A DNA stretch of 64,000 nt, from the NCBI GenBank assembly GCA_951640165.1, contig OX621265.1:19171001-19235000 (forward strand). Direction: 5' to 3'. Position numbers and translations under genes: made by a program. The notes under the pieces were generated by a model, which was not told the origin of the DNA, searched no databases, and saw nothing but the letters and a program-made list of their open reading frames with translations. The DNA comes from Pseudoips prasinana (taxonomy: Eukaryota; Arthropoda; Insecta; Lepidoptera; Nolidae). This document shows, piece by piece, positions 10,081 through 19,788 of this stretch. How positions within the stretch are numbered: position 1 is the stretch's first letter; each line of letters begins with the position of its first letter.

Positions 10081-10308
10081 ATAGAAAACTGGAAAGAAAA
10101 AACAAGAATTAGATGTCCGGATGTCTAGAGTACTATAATATATACTTAAATATATTGATTAAATAGTATTGAAGAAAATACAATATATTCTAATAATGTA
10201 ACAAAACAACTAAACTGCGATCCATTGAAAACCTAGATTGGCTGTCGAATAATGATGGATCCCGACTGATTGATTGTTATGTTCTATGGTCATCGCACAA
10301 CGATTTGT

Positions 10309-10526
10309 CCTGGGGCTCTACCGGCTAAGTCGCCGAACATCGATTTCTTAAATGGCGTTCAAATAAATAAAGGTTAGAAATGACTTTATCAATCGTTAAA
10401 TCGGCTTCCATGAGCACATGTGACGTCATATTTAACGATGATTTGATAAAGTCATTTCTAACCTTTATTTATTTGAACACCATTTAAGAAATCGATTTTC
10501 GGTGACTTAGTCGGTAGAGCCCCTGG
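10309..10526. mobile_element. MITE-2, palindromic, ~218 bp
   Basis: The left arm CCTGGGGCTCTACCGGC...CGAACATCGATTTCTTAAATG and GGTTAGAAATGACTTTATCAA is mirrored by TTGATAAAGTCATTTC and TTAGTCGGTAGAGCCCCTGG on the right. A second, rearranged copy lies at 46215. Non-coding. Confidence 0.8.
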
Positions 10527-10619
10527 GTAGGGGATCCAACCCTCCACCTCTGGCTTAGCTATTAGGGTCAACAGGTGAGTCCGCATTACCTACTTATTGT
10601 ATTTGGTTCTTACGTCTAT

Positions 10620-10865
10620 TTAACGGGCTTGTTGGCGTGGTTAGCAAATACTTGCTTTTCACGTCAGAGGTCGTGGGTTCGATTCCCACCCAGGACAGAT
10701 ATTTGTGTGCATGAACATGTCTGTTTGTCCTGAGTCTGGGTGTAATTATCTATAGAAGTATGTATTTACAAAAGAAAAGTAGTATCAGTTATATAGTACA
10801 AGCTCTGCTTAGTTTGGGATCATATGGCCGTGTGTAAATAATATCCCAGGATATTATTTGTTATT
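10620..10865 (+). mobile_element. SINE-A, near full length
   Basis: GTTGGCGTGGTTAGCAAATAC head, B box GGTTCGATTCC, standard body with a small deletion near 10785, and a CCAGGATATTATTTGTTATT tail. Confidence 0.85.
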
Positions 10866-10915
10866 ATATTCAGCCATATTGAGTAGTATATGAGCATCAT
10901 ATAATCATATTATCT

Positions 10916-11046
10916 GTTTGATTATGATACAATTAGTATTCAATTAGTAAATACATATCAAAGATTTTATATATATTTGATTATTTCTATTTCTATTTAT
11001 TTCAATTATGATACAATTAGTATTCAATTAGTAAATACATATCAGT
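10916..11046. repeat. direct duplication of a ~41-bp block
   Basis: ATTATGATACAATTAGTATT and CAATTAGTAAATACATATCA occur together twice, about 86 bp apart, separated by T-rich sequence. Local tandem duplication. Confidence 0.8.
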
Positions 11047-11109
11047 AAATTTAATCAATTTGCTCTAGAAATTAAACAAATCAAAATGGTCTTTGGACTC
11101 ATTACTTAC

Positions 11110-11312
11110 TTACTCATCGAATGGACAGTGGTTACCCCAGGATCAGAGTTGTGCAAGCCGGCCAGTAGACCTCTGACGTAACCTCTACCTTAACGACCTT
11201 AACGACGATGTTCTCCTGTAACCGGGACAAACAATGTGCAAACCGAAACACGGAAATCCTCACAAATCAAACCACTTTGACCATCACCCATCTATGGGCT
11301 GACCTATTGCTA
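11110..11312 (+). repeat. repeat F, copy 1
   Basis: Shares GTGGTTACCCCAGGATCAGA, CCTCTGACGTAAC, CCGGGACAAAC and ACCACTTTGACCATCACCC with copies at 44040 and 59470 and a fragment at 28395. Non-coding dispersed repeat of the kind widespread in Lepidoptera; class not determined. Confidence 0.65.
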
Positions 11313-11535
11313 GATGCTTGACCTCACAAATCACTTACAGACCGATGAGAGCAAATATGAATTATTAAAAAATATATAGATTTGTACGGAACCCCATTCT
11401 TAAATAACGGCTTTAGTTTCGAACGGACATAATTTTTTGTCCTTATTTCTATATAAATAAAGTTGGAACACCGCAGAGAGACAAATGTTCTTTATATATC
11501 ACTTAAACTGCCTATACTTGAATATACATATAATA

Positions 11536-12817
11536 GGTCTTTACATATGAAATTGCCGTTTTGTATGAAAAAATTTAAACGAATTTTTTTCATGAATTTT
11601 TTTATTTGTATTAATCGAAGTAATCACCCATGCAATCAATGCATCTTTGCCATCGCAGTGGCAGTTTATTGATGCCCTTCTTAAAGAAATCAGCTGGACG
11701 GGAGGCAACAAATTCTTCAAAGGCATTTTGTACTGCCTCTCGGGTATTGAATTTTTTTCCCGCCAAGAAGTTATCCAAATTCTGGAAAAAGTAGTAGTCT
11801 GTAGGCGCAAGGTCTGGTGAGTAGGGCGGATGACGGAGAGCTTCCAACCCCAGTTCTTGCAACTTGGAGACCGTCTGCTGTGCAGTATGAGGTCGCGCGT
11901 TGTCGTGCAGGAGCAGCGGAGACGAGCGATTGACCAATGCTGGTTGGAGATGCGCCAGCTTCTCCATCATTGTGCTCAGTTCTTCACAGTACACATCTGC
12001 AGTAATGCTCACCCCGTTTGGTAAGAAGCTGTGATGAATCACACCGGCGCTAGACCACCAAACAGTGACCATCACTTTTCTAGGGGTAAGTTTTCGTTTA
12101 GGGCATTGTTTAGGTGCTGAACCAGGATCCAACCAACTTGCTGAGCGCTTGCGGTTATCAAACAGAATCCATTTTTCATCGCAGGTAACAATGCGGTTCA
12201 AAATTCCTTCATTTGTGTGTCTGTTGAGCAGTGCAAGGCACGTCTCGACGCGTACTTCGCGCTGGCGATCATTGAGTTCGTGGGGCACCCATTTGTCAAG
12301 CTTTTTTACCTTGCCAATTTGACGCAAATGGACCAATATTGTTTTGACGCTAACGTCGAAAGCTGCTGCTAATTCAGCCGTAGATTGTATATCATCAGCT
12401 TCCACAACCGCCTTTAATTCGTCATTGTCGACCTAAGTCTTCGGACGACCGCGAGGTTCATTTTTCAGGTCGAAATTTCCAGAACGGAAGCGAGCAAACC
12501 AATAACAGGTGGTGCGTTGGTTTGTAGTGTTAGCTCCGTAAACGTCGTTGATGTTGCGTGCCGCTTGTGCCGCGTTGCTGCCACGACGGTACTCATATTC
12601 CATAATTACTCGAATTTTTAACGTATCCATGATGACGAAAAAGATTGAAATGCGATGAAAATGTAACACTAATCAATAAAGAAATGACTACTTTTGGAAA
12701 AAAGAATCCATGTTTTTAAAATAAAATTAATTTGAAATTAGAATTCTTAGCCAAACAAAAATTATTTTGATTTGAAATGGCCAGTACTGCAGAACGGCAA
12801 TTTCATAGGTAAAGACC
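11536..12817 (-). mobile_element. mariner transposon, 1282 bp, near full length
   Basis: The ends are inverted repeats: GGTCTTTACATATGAAATTG on the left and, on the other strand, GGTCTTTACCTATGAAATTG on the right, each followed by CCGTT. A TA lies just outside each end, as expected for Tc1/mariner target duplications. The element encodes one transposase on the minus strand with a single in-frame stop. Length and layout are typical of mariners (about 1.3 kb, established). It could still be mobilised in trans because both termini are present. Confidence 0.9.
11611..12630 (-). pseudogene. mariner transposase (DD34D), one nonsense codon
   Basis: Starts at MDTLKIRVI (12630). Residues 1-65 contain the N-terminal helix-turn-helix region, ending GRPKT; the next codon (12433-12435) is TAG. 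The same frame then continues without a shift through HLRQIGKVKK, the WVPHEL motif, CDEKWILFDN (first catalytic Asp), LLHDNARPHTA (second Asp) and YSPDLAPTDYYFF (third Asp). Exactly 34 residues separate the second and third Asp, the DD34D signature of true mariners rather than Tc1. About 339 codons in all, the usual length. Cut-and-paste nuclease of the element. Truncated to ~65 residues unless the stop is read through or reinitiation occurs; judged a recent pseudogene. Confidence 0.92.
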
Positions 12818-12950
12818 TAATATATCACTAATAATGCATCTAACTGTATATAAACTTATTATAAAGCTTATCTAATAAGGATAAAATTAATATACGAACC
12901 GACTACAGTATTTTAAAGAAAGGAAGAACATTATATTTGTAAGAATATAG

Positions 12951-12982
12951 TACAGACGCCAGCACATCCAGCTACCCCAGGG
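12951..12982. mobile_element. MITE-1 left-end fragment
   Basis: GTACAGACGCCAGCACATCC plus AGCTACCCCA, then unrelated sequence. Confidence 0.7.
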
Positions 12983-13659
12983 AGGCGATGGCTGGCCCAC
13001 ACGTCATACTCGTGAACGGGTGCTGCTTGCGGTAACTGGTCGAATTGCTGTTGGGGTACTCATATTTTTATTTCTCGCCTCTGGTAGACTTCGTGTGACT
13101 TGTTAATTTTGTAAATGTACGCGGATGCACCCACCGTTTTTTCGTCTAGCAAGAGGATATTCTAAGTGCTTGAGTGAAATTGAATGCTATTGCTTATTTA
13201 TTTCATTATGATTCACTGGATGACAACTGTTCTGTGCGTGCATTAGCTTACATAACAACCAATCACAATGTAAGTAAATACATGACATTTAAAAAAAATC
13301 GTATACTGAAAGCAAAAGAAGACGAAAAAAGCAAGCCCGGAGTTTCTTTGTGGCTTTCTTCTCCGGGTCGTCCACCTAGGTAGCTAGAGAAAGCCGCAGG
13401 CTAGCTAGGGTAGGCTCCTCAGCGGCGAGGATCGCTTTGGCCCATTAACGCGTGATCGGTGATCCCGTGCATGTGATCCCTCATTTAGAATTTCGTCTTT
13501 TTGCTTTAGTCTTCCATTCTTTAATTTTAATATAGTAGAACTAAATTTCAAAATAATAGATTAGTAAATTGTTATTTATTTAAGGTTTTCAGAAAATATA
13601 AGCGATAAAACAAACCAAACGGACTGACAAATTATTATTTTTTTGTCACTTTTTACTAT
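12983..13659. other. unassigned interval with a GC-rich island
   Basis: No gene. A GC-richer stretch at about 13330-13480 (CCCGGAGTTTCTTTGTGGC, GGTCGTCCACCTAGG, CCGCAGGCTAGC) contrasts with its surroundings and matches no other repeat here. Confidence 0.4.
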
Positions 13660-13746
13660 CCACTATGTTAATGTACTGCATTGTGACCTTGACAAGTACA
13701 AGTGTATGTTAATACCCAAGTGCTGAATAAAATTTCATTTCATTTC
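13660..13746 (+). mobile_element. LINE 3' end, family Y
   Basis: GTACTGCATTGTGACCTTG, GACAAGTACAAGTGTATG and CAAGTGCTGAATAAAATTTC, with an AATAAA signal at the end, recur at 44295 (minus) and 50430. A short 3' piece only. Confidence 0.55.
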
Positions 13747-13853
13747 AATGTGTCAAATTTCCCCATTTGAAAGTGAACCTTATGCTTATGTGAAAAAGTT
13801 GAAAATCTATAAAAGAAATTGGCAGATTGGGGTAGCTTGATGTGCTGGTACTG
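13746..13853. mobile_element. MITE-1, left end missing
   Basis: Begins inside the left arm at GTGTCAAATTTCCCCATTTG and ends GGGGTAGCTTGATGTGCTGG. Confidence 0.75.
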
Positions 13854-14074
13854 TCAATAAGTTCAATAATGTCTCATATATTCAACCATTTCTGGTGTAC
13901 AAATAAATATTATCTTATAACTATAAAATTATTACTATCTTATATATAACTATAGAATATTGAAATTGAACAATTAAAAACGATTTATCATCTAAATATT
14001 CTTTTGTAGAATAATAACATTTAATAGTCAGATAATTTGCGTTTAAACGTATTTAAATTTGGCAATCGCAATAG

Positions 14075-14251
14075 TCACACTAATATTATAAATGCAAAAG
14101 TTTGTGAGTGTGTATGTTTGTTACTTCTTCGCGTGTAAACGGCTGGAGCGATTTGAATAAAATTTGATATGGAGTTAGCTGACACCCTGGATTAACACAT
14201 AGGCTATAATTGATAAAGTATAGCGCGGGTAAAACCGCGGGGCACAGCTAG
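14075..14251 (+). mobile_element. non-autonomous Helitron, first of a head-to-tail pair
   Basis: Begins TCACACTAATATTATAAATG and ends in the hairpin GCGGGTAAAACCGCGGGGC followed by ACAGCTAG. TC at the 5' end and a GC-rich hairpin just before CTAG are the established Helitron hallmarks, and this hairpin is common in Lepidoptera. No ORF. Confidence 0.85.
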
Positions 14252-14426
14252 TATTATAAATGCGAAAGTTTGTGAGTGTGTATGTTTGTAACTTTATTTC
14301 CTTTCCGTCCAAACGGCTGGAGGGATTTTAATAAGATTTGGTATGGAGTTAGCTGATACCCTGGATTAGCTATATAGGCTATAACTTATAAAGTTTTAAG
14401 CGGGTAAAACCGCGGGGCACAGCTAG
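14252..14426 (+). mobile_element. non-autonomous Helitron, second of the pair
   Basis: Starts directly after the CTAG of the first copy, at TATTATAAATGCGAAAG, missing only the first ~9 bases of the family 5' end. Ends AAAACCGCGGGGCACAGCTAG. The two copies differ at many positions (for example ACACCCTGGATTAAC versus ATACCCTGGATTAGC). Confidence 0.85.
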
Positions 14427-14594
14427 ATTATTATACATTCGCATGGCTATACAATAACAGCTCCTGCTATACATCGAAGAAGGGATCTGAAGTTTCTTAA
14501 AGTTTCCGTGTGAAGATGTGTGTTGTTTCCTTTATTTTATGAGATATATGTATATTATTCTTGCTTCCGTCCGTGCGTCACTAAACCTGGGTTG

Positions 14595-15085
14595 TTGGTA
14601 TGGCAGGGGAAATGCCTACGCATTCGACCCGCAAAAAGTGTCTGCGGGTGCGTATGTCGGACTCGCACCGACTAAACCTATCCTGCCGTTGACTTACCTT
14701 GGCGCCTGGCGAGGGGAGCCCCGGGAACGCGGGTATGTTGCTCCGGTGCCCCCCTTTTGCGCCATGTCCCAGATGGTCGGGACACGTACGGACGGCTCTT
14801 GATTTCTCTCCTCTATGACCGACCCCTGCCAGTCCGGTACAGTGACTGCGCCACAAACATATCGCTGTCTTCCCGGAGCTGCTTGCACGTGGCGTCAGTA
14901 GAGGACACTTCTCATACTGACACCGCAGCCCCGAGGGGAGTTGGGCTACCGGCTGCCGCCACCACCCCGATACCTTCTCTGTCTGCGAGCGGGATCGGCT
15001 ATTTCCCGATCTCGCTCAGCGGCCTCCTTCTGGAGCATGGCTGCCTCACAGAAGGAGACCACGGCGTCCAAATATAGGAGCTACT
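14595..15085 (-). pseudogene. R1-type LINE 3' end, with short C-terminal coding part
   Basis: On the minus strand the upstream end encodes VVSFCEAAM and QKEAAERDREIADP, matching the R1-like C-terminus at 4380-4450, and then the shared non-coding tail (GACTGGCAGGGGTCGG, CGCGTTCCCGGGGCTCCCC, TTTTTGCGGGTCG) to its terminus at 14595. 5' truncated and inactive. The coding part fixes the family of the tail-only copies elsewhere. Confidence 0.8.
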
Positions 15086-15125
15086 ACAGTATTTTCCAAT
15101 TTCAGTGTAATTGAATTATGTATAT

Positions 15126-15524
15126 TATTATTATGGGCTTTATCAGAAGGCTCAAGGTCACCCAAAGAGAAATGGAGAGGGCTATGCTCGCAGTTTCCCT
15201 GCGGGATCGAATCAGAAATGTCGAAATTCGCAGGCGAACCAAAGTCACCAACATAGCCCGAAGAATTGCAAAACTGAAGTGGCAGTGGGCAGGGCACATA
15301 GCTCGTAGAACCGACGGCCGTTGGGGCAGAAAGGTTCTCGAGTGGCGACCACGAACCGGAAGACGCAGCATGGGCAGGCCCCCTACAAGATGGACCGATG
15401 ATCTTGTGCGGGTTGCTGGAAACTGCTGGATGCGAATAGCCCAAGACCGGCAATTGTGGAGATCTTTGGGGGAGGCCTTTGTCCAGCAGTGGACGTCTTT
15501 CAGCTGATATGATGATGATGATGA
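15126..15524 (+). pseudogene. RTE LINE C-terminal fragment, frame open
   Basis: A 5'-truncated RTE copy: FIRRLKVTQREMERAM, VSLRDRIRNVEIRRR, IAKLKWQWAGHIARR, RTGRRSMGRPPTRWTDDL and QDRQLWRSLGEAF, ending VQQWTSFS and a stop at 15505-15507. A (ATG)n tail follows. The downstream region of RTE ORF2 after the reverse transcriptase is rich in Arg and Trp like this (established). The frame is undamaged, so this insertion is younger than the one at 3190-5445, but it lacks all catalytic domains. Confidence 0.9.
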
Positions 15525-15566
15525 TATTATTATTGCTTCCGTCCGTGCGTCACTGAACCTGGGTTG

Positions 15567-15902
15567 CCAACTGAAAACCAGCGTTATGTATCCCATTGCC
15601 GGCGCTGGGGGCTAATCACCAGAATTCCCAACTTAATGAGTAAAATCGCGTTGTTTTAACAAACCACTTATTTCAAAACACAAATCCCATTTCAATTTAT
15701 ATCAATATACTTACCATTTTGTAATAAAATCGCAATAAAAATGTCAAAGAAGCAAACAAAACTGCGCGAACCGCAAATAATAAACAAGATTAACAGCGTC
15801 TCGAATAACTGAGGTTATCTAAATTGTGCCTAAAAGCTTTAAGTAACTTGGGTTCGACCCGGCGCCAAACAATTTTAGTGAATTGTACGTGGGAAATTAA
15901 CA
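15567..15902. other. unassigned interval
   Basis: No gene or repeat family recognised. Confidence 0.5.
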
Positions 15903-16068
15903 TTTTTGAAGTTATACTTCTTTTGGCGCGATGGAGAAAAATGATGAGAGTGAATTTATACGATGCGCGCGCACACCGACACCAAAAAATTTAACAGCAT
16001 GAAGTTAGTTCTAGGTGGTATGAAAATGTATGAGAGTGAATTTTTACGATGCGCGCGCATCGTAAATC
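15903..16068 (+). repeat. element E, copy 2, truncated after one extra unit
   Basis: Full left end and core, then the start of one extra internal unit containing GATGCGCGCGCATCGTAAA. The copy stops at the SINE-D border at 16068. Confidence 0.75.
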
Positions 16069-16350
16069 TCAATGGAGATTAGCCATCTGCGCGGGACATA
16101 TTATAATGCACAAGTGTGTGCGCAAACACAGGAGCACTTTTTATCACATCACTCTCATGATCCGATGGGACGACTAGCGACACGACCGGAAAGAGGTCAG
16201 GTACAGGACCGACGGCTTTACGTGCTCTCCGAAGCACGGTGGTATACTACCGCCATCTCCCTGACTTCGGGCTGATACAAAATTTTTTTTCTTTCTACAG
16301 AAAGTCCCAAAATCACTTTTGGCCCGACCCTGGATTTGAACCCAGTCAAA
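16068..16350 (-). mobile_element. SINE-D, tRNA head incomplete
   Basis: From the 3' part (CTCAATGGAGATTAGCCATC) back to GGATTTGAACCCAG (B box, minus strand). The head upstream of the B box is missing. Confidence 0.8.
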
Positions 16351-16396
16351 CCAAACAATACACCAAAATCGAAGAACTCAATATTACACAATACTT

Positions 16397-16592
16397 GCAG
16401 AGAGCACGTAAAACCGTTGGTCCTGTACCTGACCCCTTTCCGGTCATGTCGCTAGTCGTCCCATCGAGTAATGAGAGTGATGGAATAGAAAGTGACCCTG
16501 TGTTTGCGCAATAATATGTCCTGCGCGGATGACTAATATCCATTGAGACTGGTTGCCGTAGGCGCAATTCGGCTAGGAGGACATTATTATGA
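16397..16592 (+). mobile_element. SINE-D 3' half, inverted relative to its neighbour
   Basis: GCACGTAAAACCGTTGGTCC, CCGGTCATGTCGCTAG and AATTCGGCTAGGAGGACATT. Together with 16068-16350 it makes an inverted SINE pair with a ~45-bp spacer, capable of forming a stem. Confidence 0.8.
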
Positions 16593-16611
16593 TATTGGCA
16601 AGAACCTTCCT

Positions 16612-16722
16612 ACAGACGCCAGCACGTCCAGCTACCCCAATCGGTCAAATTTATTTTATAGATTGTCAACTTTATCACATTCGCAATAGGTTCACTTTCA
16701 ATTGGGGAAATTTTACTTGAAA
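16612..16722. mobile_element. MITE-1, right end missing
   Basis: CTACAGACGCCAGCACGTCC through CACTTTCAATTGGGGAAATT, then the element stops. Confidence 0.75.
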
Positions 16723-16807
16723 TCCTCCTCGTCGAATTTCGAATCACCAGTATAAATATACACAATTATGTAAATATTATAAAAAATTGCCTGTAATTTT
16801 CTTTTTT

Positions 16808-17008
16808 AAAGACACCGACTGCACTAGGGAATTTAACCCCTGTGTCGCGGGGTTTTCTATATTTCTATAGGCGGACACAAATTACATCCAGACTCAGAAC
16901 TACTACTTGTGGGTCACACAAATAGTTGCCCGGAGCGGGACTCGAACCCGCGACACGAAGCGGCGAGGCGACTGTCTTAGCCACTGCGCCACACGTGTAG
17001 TGTACTAG
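16808..17008 (-). mobile_element. SINE-C, full length
   Basis: Minus strand: A box in GTGTGGCGCAGTGGC, B box GGTTCGAGTCC within CGCGGGTTCGAGTCCCGC, then TGTGACCCACAAGTAG, GACACAGGGGTTAAATTCCC and GCAGTCGG. Related copies at 22238, 23962 and 63922. tRNA-derived, no ORF. Confidence 0.85.
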
Positions 17009-17049
17009 TGGCTAAGATAGTACCATTCAGACGCTCGTTAATTGGGCTG

Positions 17050-17620
17050 TCTTTTTTTTTATTATGGTTCACAAATCAGACAATACAATATAACAATCAA
17101 CAACAACAAGTGCTTTAAGAACTATCTGTAGTTGTATAATAATAATAAATAAAAAAAAATAATAATAATCAAAAGAATCTTACATCAAATAATATTATAC
17201 AATTTGTATACCCTAAAATAGTGAACACGGCATGCAATTTTATGTTAAAACTAGGTACATACACCTAACATTACTTTAAAATATAAAATAATCAATGATA
17301 TAAATTGTTTAACTTAAACTACTATACTGTACTATTATACCTTAAACATGACATTAAAAATTTACAAAAACGACCAAAAAAGCAAAACCACTTTTTATAC
17401 AAGAGCCCTGCGAACTCTTGTTTTGGCGGATGAAAGAGTGCCGTGATATATATCAAAGTTATTTCGTATGTTGTTGTAACTTGAAAGCATACGATATAGG
17501 GGAGAGTGTTGTCCCATGTTAGTTTTTCAGCATGGTACAGCGAATGTTCGTCTGTTACTGACTCGGCTACTCTGACGTGGTACGGCAAGTCGAACCCTGC
17601 CCAGCAAGTTTTCGTTTACT
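17050..17620 (-). pseudogene. CR1/Jockey-type LINE C-terminus and 3' UTR
   Basis: A minus-strand frame at about 17400-17570 reads RQSSRVSNRRTFAVPC, a stop, then KTNMGQHSPLYRMLSSYNN and NFDIYHGTLSSAKTRVRR. The VP...TN...SPL....YNN...DI pattern is typical of the last ~60 residues of CR1/Jockey-group ORF2. An AT-rich 3' UTR extends to 17050, where a plus-strand T-run corresponds to the poly(A) end. 5' truncated with at least one stop. A longer frame in the same place (17322-17588) is a frame-shadow. Confidence 0.7.
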
Positions 17621-17689
17621 TTTTTCGTGACTTATTAATTACTGAGTAATTAAATTTAGATGGCAACGTAAATCTTTAAAGGCGAATAT

Positions 17690-17960
17690 TGCTATTAATT
17701 ATTTAAAAAAATATATATTTCATTGTAAAAAAATCACGGGGTGCATGGTGTCAATAGTTATAAATATTTTTCTGACAGAAATGCACCCCACGCTTTTTTA
17801 CAATAAAATATATATATTTTTACACTATTTTCAATTTAAATTTATTAATATTTATTTTCTATTTTGTTAGTTAAATTTTATATAAAGCGTGTTTTTCGAG
17901 AATTTTTTAACCATAATTTATTTTTCATGTTTTGGTAAAAATTTCTATAATAGCGATTTT
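17690..17960. repeat. PAL foldback repeat, copy 1
   Basis: TGTAAAAAAATCACGGGGTG is mirrored by CACCCCACGCTTTTTTACA around GTCAATAGTTATAAAT. The right arm continues as TTTACACTATTTTCAATTT and AAAGCGTGTTTTT. The same arms occur in longer form at 37950-38345. The phrase GTTACAAACATACAAGTGAA and AAAGCGTGTTAAAA at 18165-18210 is shared with 39725-39782, so both loci may be remnants of one larger element. Confidence 0.7.
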
Positions 17961-18277
17961 TAAAATTTTTAAACTTATTAATTACTTATATCAATTCCTG
18001 CTTTATCGACTATAGATAAAAATTATATAAATTGGCAAAAATCTTATTTGCAAACTGAATAATGGAATAATCAAATTAGAGTATTGTCATTGGTCCTCAA
18101 TATATCCAAAAAATTTGAATGAAATCTGACCTTTTAAAGTCTGTCTAAATCGTGTCTAAAGGAGTCAGTTACAAACATACAAGTGAAGCTATAAAGCGTG
18201 TTAAAAACCCGTTAAAAAGACACAATATAATATAAAAGATTTGTCTGTAATTAACAGTTATTGACGTAAATTAGTCA

Positions 18278-18925
18278 TGATAAAAAAGGTTTCACGTAGA
18301 CTTTAAAAAAGCGCTTGTAAATAGTCAGAACATGTTTGTTGTAATATAGTTGTATACATTATTATTTCTAGTTAAATAGATATATAGGTCACGGATTGTA
18401 TGAAAACATTTATAAAATTTATTTTATAATACCTAGCAATGATATTTAGCTAGCTTGTATTAAGTTATTGTCAAAGAGATTATGTTTAAGTTTAATTATC
18501 AGGATTTATAGTTTTCGCTATATTTTTGAAGTTATACTTCTTTTGGCGCGATGGAGAAAAATGATGAGAGTGAATTTTTACGATGCGCGCGCACACCGAC
18601 ACCAAAAAATTTAACAGCATGAAGTTAGTTCTAGGTGGTATGACAGTGAATTTTTACGATGCGCGCGCATCGTAAAAATAACAGCATGAAGTTAGTTCTA
18701 GGTGGTATGAAAATGTATGAGAGTGAATTTTTACGATGCGCGCGCATCGTAAAAATAACAGCATGACGTTAGTTCTAGGTGGTATGAAAATTGATAACTA
18801 TGTTCAAGTTGTATATTAAGAAGTATAACTTCTAACGCGTGTACATACGTACACACAAGTTTTTTTTTTACTACTTATTGTCTGAATGGTTCTGTCTATA
18901 ATAAGGCATTCATATTTCTATCTAC
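18278..18925 (-). mobile_element. LINE 3' family X, split by element E
   Basis: Minus-strand family X words (AGTCTACGTGAAACC, ATGTTCTGACTATTTACAAG, CAAGCTAGCTAAATATC) run from 18278 to about 18522. The remaining piece with TAGACAGAACCATTCAGAC lies at 18885-18920, beyond element E. Confidence 0.75.
18522..18880 (+). repeat. element E, copy 3, with two extra internal units
   Basis: Both ends are present, including the outer ACGCGTGTACATACGTAC. The middle contains two additional ~77-bp units, each with a perfect 28-bp palindrome (TTTTTACGATGCGC and its complement, at 18651-18678 and 18728-18755) plus AACAGCATGAAGTTAGTTC. Inserted in family X. Confidence 0.8.
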
Positions 18926-18960
18926 CTACCCAAGTAAAGTCGGGGTGAACAGCTAGTTAT

Positions 18961-19165
18961 TTGTAAGCACACATTCAGATGAAACTAATACAAATGCGTC
19001 AATAAAACAAGCTTGCGCCAAGGTTGCTATAAATGGCCACCACGTTCCCGTCATTTTGAGAATCGCACACTCTCCGGGGGGCAGGCATGTCATTTGTACT
19101 CGGTGTTGCCAGATATCCCTCCTTAGGGGGATATTTCATGAGAAATGAGTGGGGAAAAGACGAAA
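18961..19165. repeat. direct repeat unit A
   Basis: TTGTAAGCACACATTCAGAT, CAAGCTTGCGCCAAGG, CATTTTGAGAATCGCACAC and CCAGATATCCCTCCTTAG recur almost unchanged at 19428-19627. Confidence 0.85.
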
Positions 19166-19186
19166 TTATATTTTTTTTTATAATTT

Positions 19187-19410
19187 ATAATATCCTAGGA
19201 CATTATTCACGGCCTTCTGATCCCAAAATAAGCAGAGCTTGGACTATGGAAATCAGTTAACTGATATACTACATATATTACTATTCTTTTGTAAATACAT
19301 ACTTATATAGATAATTACACGCACACTCAGGATAAACAGCCATGTTCATGCACACAAATATCTGTCCTGGGTGGGAATCGAACCCAAAAATTGCGGCGTG
19401 AAAGGCAAGT
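19187..19410 (-). mobile_element. SINE-A between the two direct repeat units
   Basis: Standard SINE-A in minus orientation; the head ends at GCGTGAAAGGCAAG. Confidence 0.8.
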
Positions 19411-19427
19411 TATTCTGTTCTTTTCTA

Positions 19428-19627
19428 TTGTAAGCACACATTCAGGTGAAACTAATACAAATGCGTCAATAAAACAAGCTTGCGCCAAGGTTGCTATAAA
19501 TGTCCACCACGTTCCCGTCATTTTGAGAATCGCACACTCTCCGGGGGGCAGGCAAATCATTTGTACTCTGTGTTGCCAGATATCCCTCCTTGGGGGGATA
19601 TAACAAGAGAAATGAGTAGGGAAAACA
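19428..19627. repeat. direct repeat unit B
   Basis: Second copy of the ~200-bp unit at 18961, with a handful of substitutions (ATTCAGGTGA, AAATGTCCACC, GGGGGGATATAACAAG). No coding content. Confidence 0.85.
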
Positions 19628-19654
19628 CGAATTTGGATTTAGGATAGTTAAGTT

Positions 19655-19735
19655 GGAGGCACCGGAGCAGGATAACCGCGATCACGCAGACACTTTTTGC
19701 GGTTGACATGCCCCCTGCCTTATCAAAAAATAAAA
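19655..19735 (+). mobile_element. R1-type tail fragment
   Basis: GGCACCGGAGCAGG, CACTTTTTGCGG and CCCCCTGCCTTATCAAAAAA: the last ~80 bp of the R1 tail. Confidence 0.7.
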
Positions 19736-19757
19736 GGATAAATATTACACATTATAA

Positions 19758-19788
19758 TAAACACACACACACACACACACACACAAAT
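19758..19788. repeat. (CA)n microsatellite
   Basis: About 12 CA units followed by AAATACACATAAGCGCCGGCGCGCGC. Confidence 0.9.

Noticed and set aside
15102..15596. 164-codon minus-strand frame over the RTE fragment
   Set aside because: Antisense of the plus-strand RTE C-terminus, which has clear family motifs.
17322..17588. 88-codon minus-strand frame beginning MPYHVRVAE
   Set aside because: Frame-shadow of a LINE C-terminus whose recognisable motifs (GQHSPLYRM, DIYHGTL) lie in another frame.
18961..19627. LTR retrotransposon or solo LTR pair
   Set aside because: No TG...CA ends, primer-binding site, gag, protease or integrase motifs anywhere in the window.
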